From: Streptosporangium lutulentum
GTDB lineage: Bacteria; Actinomycetota; Actinomycetes; Streptosporangiales; Streptosporangiaceae
DNA length: 64,000 nucleotides
Direction: 5' to 3'
Assembly: GCF_030811455.1 (NCBI RefSeq)
Contig: NZ_JAUSQU010000001.1
Coordinates: 2,604,001 to 2,668,000, forward strand
The notes beneath the pieces are model-generated. The model saw only the letters and a program-made list of their open reading frames with translations. It was not told where the DNA came from and ran no database searches. This document shows positions 61,263 through 64,000 of the stretch, piece by piece; the stretch's first letter is position 1; each line of letters opens with the position of its first letter. Made by a program: the position numbers and the translations under genes.

Positions 61263-62543
61263 ATGGTCGGCGTGAGCAGGGGCCATGGCAGCCGCGACAA
61301 CCGGCCCGTCAACGCGATGAGCCGGCAGGTGCGCGCCGTCCGGCACCTGGCCGGGGATGCCGTCAGCAGCCTCACCGCCCTTGTGACGCTGGTGGTCGTC
61401 GTGGCGACCGCCCTGCTGTCGGTCGTCGGGATCGGGCTGGTCCTCGCCGGGCCCGCGTCCTCGGCCGTACGCCGCTGGGCCGATCACGAACGCTCGCGCG
61501 CCGGACACCTGCTCCGTAGGCCGGTCGCCTCCCCGTACCCACCGGCCGGCACCCCCGGACGCTCGGCCGTCCGGGCCCATGCCGACGGGGGCGCGCTGCT
61601 GCGCGACCTGCTCGCGGCGGCGCTGCGGGTGGTCTCAGGGGTCCCGCTCGCCCTGTTCGCCGTGGTCCTGCCCCTGATCTCGATCAACTCGGCACTGATC
61701 GCCCTCTTCTGGTGGGCGTTCCCCGCCGGCAAGCCGGCCGAATCCTTCTTCGCCGTGACGTCGTGGTGGGGCGCGCTGGCCTCGCTCGCCATCGCCCTGG
61801 TCGGCCTGGGGGTGTGGCTGATGGCGCCCGTCGTGGCCCGCATCGACGCCGTCTCGACGGCTCGCCTCCTGTCCCCGACCCGGCAGCAGGAGCTGGTGCT
61901 GCGCGCGCAGCTGGAGCAGGTCCGTCGTCGGTCAGCTGTCTCGGCCCACACCGCAGAGCTGCGACGCATCGAGCGCGATCTGCACGATGCGGCCCAGAAC
62001 CGCCTCGTGGCCGTGACGATGTACGTCGGCATGGCCCAGCGCCAGCTCGAGACCGGCCGCGATGACCCCGGCCCGTCCTTGGCGAAGGCCCAGTCGGCCG
62101 CGTCGGACGCCCTCACCGAGATGCGCAGAGTCATCCGCGGCATCTACCCGCCGGTGCTCGCTGAGGAGGGGCTTGTCCCGGCCATCGGTGCGCTGGCGGA
62201 CCTGTCCCCCGTCCCCACCCGCCTGCACGTCGACCGCCCGGCCCCGACGGCTGCCGCCGTCGATGCCGCGCTCTACTTCTCGATCGCCGAGGCCCTGACC
62301 AACGTCGTCAAGCACAGCGGGGCGACGGAGGCCGACGTGCAGCTCCGCTGGGAGGACGGCGATCGTGGTCCTGAGGTGCTGGTCGTCGTGACCGACAACG
62401 GTCGTGGCGGGGCAGCACCGTCCGGCGGGAGCGGGTTGTCGGGCATGGCGGCCCGGCTCCAGGCGCTGGGTGGTTGGCTGGACCTGTCGAGCCCGAGTGG
62501 CGGACCGACGACGATACGGATGGGACTGCCGTGCGAGCCGTGA
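61263..62543 (+). CDS. Sensor histidine kinase, DesK/NarX-like (HisKA_3)
   Basis: 426 residues from the ATG at 61263; GTG 61272 and ATG 61317 are other possible starts, none with a good ribosome site. About four hydrophobic helices in the first half ('LVVVVATALLSVVGIGLVLA', 'GVPLALFAVVLPLISINSAL'). The phosphoacceptor is in 'ELRRIERDLHDAAQNRLVAV'; ATPase N-box 'EALTNVVKHSGA' and G-box 'VTDNGRGG'. Overlaps its response regulator by 13 bp. Confidence 0.9.
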   Translation: MVGVSRGHGSRDNRPVNAMSRQVRAVRHLAGDAVSSLTALVTLVVVVATALLSVVGIGLVLAGPASSAVRRWADHERSRAGHLLRRPVASPYPPAGTPGRSAVRAHADGGALLRDLLAAALRVVSGVPLALFAVVLPLISINSALIALFWWAFPAGKPAESFFAVTSWWGALASLAIALVGLGVWLMAPVVARIDAVSTARLLSPTRQQELVLRAQLEQVRRRSAVSAHTAELRRIERDLHDAAQNRLVAVTMYVGMAQRQLETGRDDPGPSLAKAQSAASDALTEMRRVIRGIYPPVLAEEGLVPAIGALADLSPVPTRLHVDRPAPTAAAVDAALYFSIAEALTNVVKHSGATEADVQLRWEDGDRGPEVLVVVTDNGRGGAAPSGGSGLSGMAARLQALGGWLDLSSPSGGPTTIRMGLPCEP

Positions 62544-63172
62544 TCGCCGAGGACGACACGCTCCTGCGCGAGGGGCTGGTGTCCCTGCTCGGCCCTGAGG
62601 GGATCGAGGTCGTCGCGGCGAGCGCCGACGTCGTGGGCTTCTCCGCCACAGTGCTCGATCAGCGGGCGGACCTGGCGATCGTGGACGTGCGCATGCCGCC
62701 GACCTGGACGAACGAAGGCATCCAGGCCGCGGTCGACCTCCGGCGACGCCGGCCCGGGTTTCCGGTGGTCGTGCTCTCGGCGCACGTGGAGACCCGCTTC
62801 GTCGGCGATCTGCTCGCCGACGACGCCGGTGGCATCGGCTATCTGCTCAAGGAGCGAGTCGGCGCAGTGGCGGACTTCGTCGAGAGCCTGCGGCGGGTGG
62901 CGGCGGGGGGGACCGTGCTCGACCCGGAGGTCGTGACGGCGCTGATTCGGCGACGCAAGAGCCCTCTGGAGGCGCTGACGGAGCGCGAGCGGGAAGTGCT
63001 CGAGCTGATCGCCCGCGGAGACGGCAACCGTGAGATCGCCGCCGCCCTGCACGTGACCGAGGCGGCAGTGCTCAAACACGTGCGGAACATCTTCCTCAAG
63101 CTGGGCCTCCTCGCGGACGACACCCGGCACCGTCGGGTCGTCGCCGCGCTGACATACCTCAACCAGCAATGA
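62531..63172 (+). CDS. LuxR/NarL-family response regulator
   Basis: 213 residues from the GTG at 62531; a GTG at 62540 in a GTGA overlap is the alternative. Receiver: acidic 'AEDD' and phosphorylated Asp in 'DLAIVDVRMPP', Lys in 'YLLKERV'. LuxR HTH: 'LTEREREVLELIARGDGNRE' and 'HVTEAAVLKHVRNIFLKLGL'. The likely target is the divergent ABC operon through the 124-bp gap at 61139-61262. Confidence 0.93.
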   Translation: MRAVIAEDDTLLREGLVSLLGPEGIEVVAASADVVGFSATVLDQRADLAIVDVRMPPTWTNEGIQAAVDLRRRRPGFPVVVLSAHVETRFVGDLLADDAGGIGYLLKERVGAVADFVESLRRVAAGGTVLDPEVVTALIRRRKSPLEALTEREREVLELIARGDGNREIAAALHVTEAAVLKHVRNIFLKLGLLADDTRHRRVVAALTYLNQQ

Positions 63173-63317
63173 CCGCTGCTGCAGCACGCGTTCGCGTTCC
63201 AGGTCCACGACGCCGGGCACCCGCACCACCTCAACCGGCACGGCCGCGCGGACATCGGATGGGAGGCGACGACCAATGGCTGAATCCAGTACTCCATAGA
63301 CCGCGTTCGACTACGCC

Positions 63318-63498
63318 ATGGTCGACGTCGAGGGCAACGGCCAGCAACCACCCGATCTGGTGGAGATCTCGATCGTCGCGATCGAGAGCGGCACGATCGG
63401 CCGCCCGAGGAACTGGCTGATCAGGCCACCGCGGCCGATCACCGCGATGGCGCGGCGCTTCCATAAGATCACCGACGACCAGGTCGCCGGCGCTCCCA

Positions 63499-63500
<2 letters not shown>
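63318..63500 (+). pseudogene. 3'-5' exonuclease (DnaQ-like) N-terminal fragment
   Basis: 'MVDVEGNGQQPPDLVEISIV' carries the first D-x-E of DEDD exonucleases, followed by 'RRFHKITDDQVAGAP'. The frame is cut at about 63499 by the transposon-end-like repeat, so Exo II and III are missing. Between the response regulator and this fragment (63173-63317) a short open tail ('FQVHDAGHPHHLNRHGRADI') resembles nothing I know. Confidence 0.65.
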
Positions 63501-63917
<417 letters not shown>

Positions 63918-64000
63918 GCGCGCAGTTGTGGCTCGAAAGGGCAAGACCTATCTCCGGCCGAGTTCGGCGCGATCCGGTGCCGTACCCCGCCAGCTCGAAG

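Overview
The window is high-GC (about 70%) actinobacterial chromosome. Paired sigK/rskA with a fasciclin lipoprotein, a furA-katG pair, many TetR/MarR/MerR/WYL/ROK regulators beside their targets, GTG starts and 4-bp stop/start overlaps all fit Actinomycetota. The Streptosporangiales are my best guess for the order, by inference only. It reads as an accessory, recombination-rich region: compact metabolic and resistance islands separated by broken genes, at least three and probably four Tn3-type transposase pieces, and dispersed repeats.

Layout. 0-13.7 kb: a methyltransferase tail, then regulator/enzyme pairs (TetR/TetX-like flavin monooxygenase, XRE/quinone reductase), the SigK-RskA-molybdoenzyme-fasciclin locus with two matching SigK-type promoters, AraC/NmrA, and MFS/MerR. 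13.9-28.1 kb: a sugar island with a Gfo/Idh dehydrogenase, a ribose-type ABC transporter (two permeases, fused ATPase, binding protein), a ROK repressor and a ROK kinase, followed by three secreted enzymes: a double polysaccharide deacetylase, a PQQ-type sugar dehydrogenase and a 3-keto-disaccharide-hydrolase-like protein. The first and third secreted enzymes share an unnamed N-terminal module. 28.3-30.8 kb: a terpene cyclase and a cytochrome P450, each broken by one in-frame TAG. 31-36.3 kb: an epimerase, an MFS pump, an SDR with a WYL regulator, and a VOC protein.

36.4-38.9 kb is the most interesting part: a Ro60 (TROVE/vWA) gene preceded by four back-to-back Y RNA genes. Each RNA is closed by a long helix between its own ends. 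Three of the four carry a circularly permuted tRNA-like module (T arm, capped acceptor stem, D arm). The helices abut with essentially no spacer, which suggests one precursor RNA processed into four Ro60 ligands.

38.9-50 kb: a small HTH gene, a two-repeat CRISPR-like remnant, MarR/SnoaL, AraC, VOC, katG-furA, then a zone of gene fragments (integrase, amidohydrolase, hydrolase, Tn3 transposase), YdeI-like and RibD-like genes and a SnoaL-type ECF sigma factor. 50.3-57.8 kb: two MFS genes, an in-frame ISL3-transposase/resolvase chimera, and a Tn3 transposase inactivated by a 10-bp tandem duplication. 57.9-63.2 kb: an FtsX/LolD-type ABC transporter divergent from a DesK/LuxR-type two-component system, flanked by 118-bp direct repeats that look like transposon ends. 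The window ends in truncated exonuclease and flavin hydroxylase fragments.
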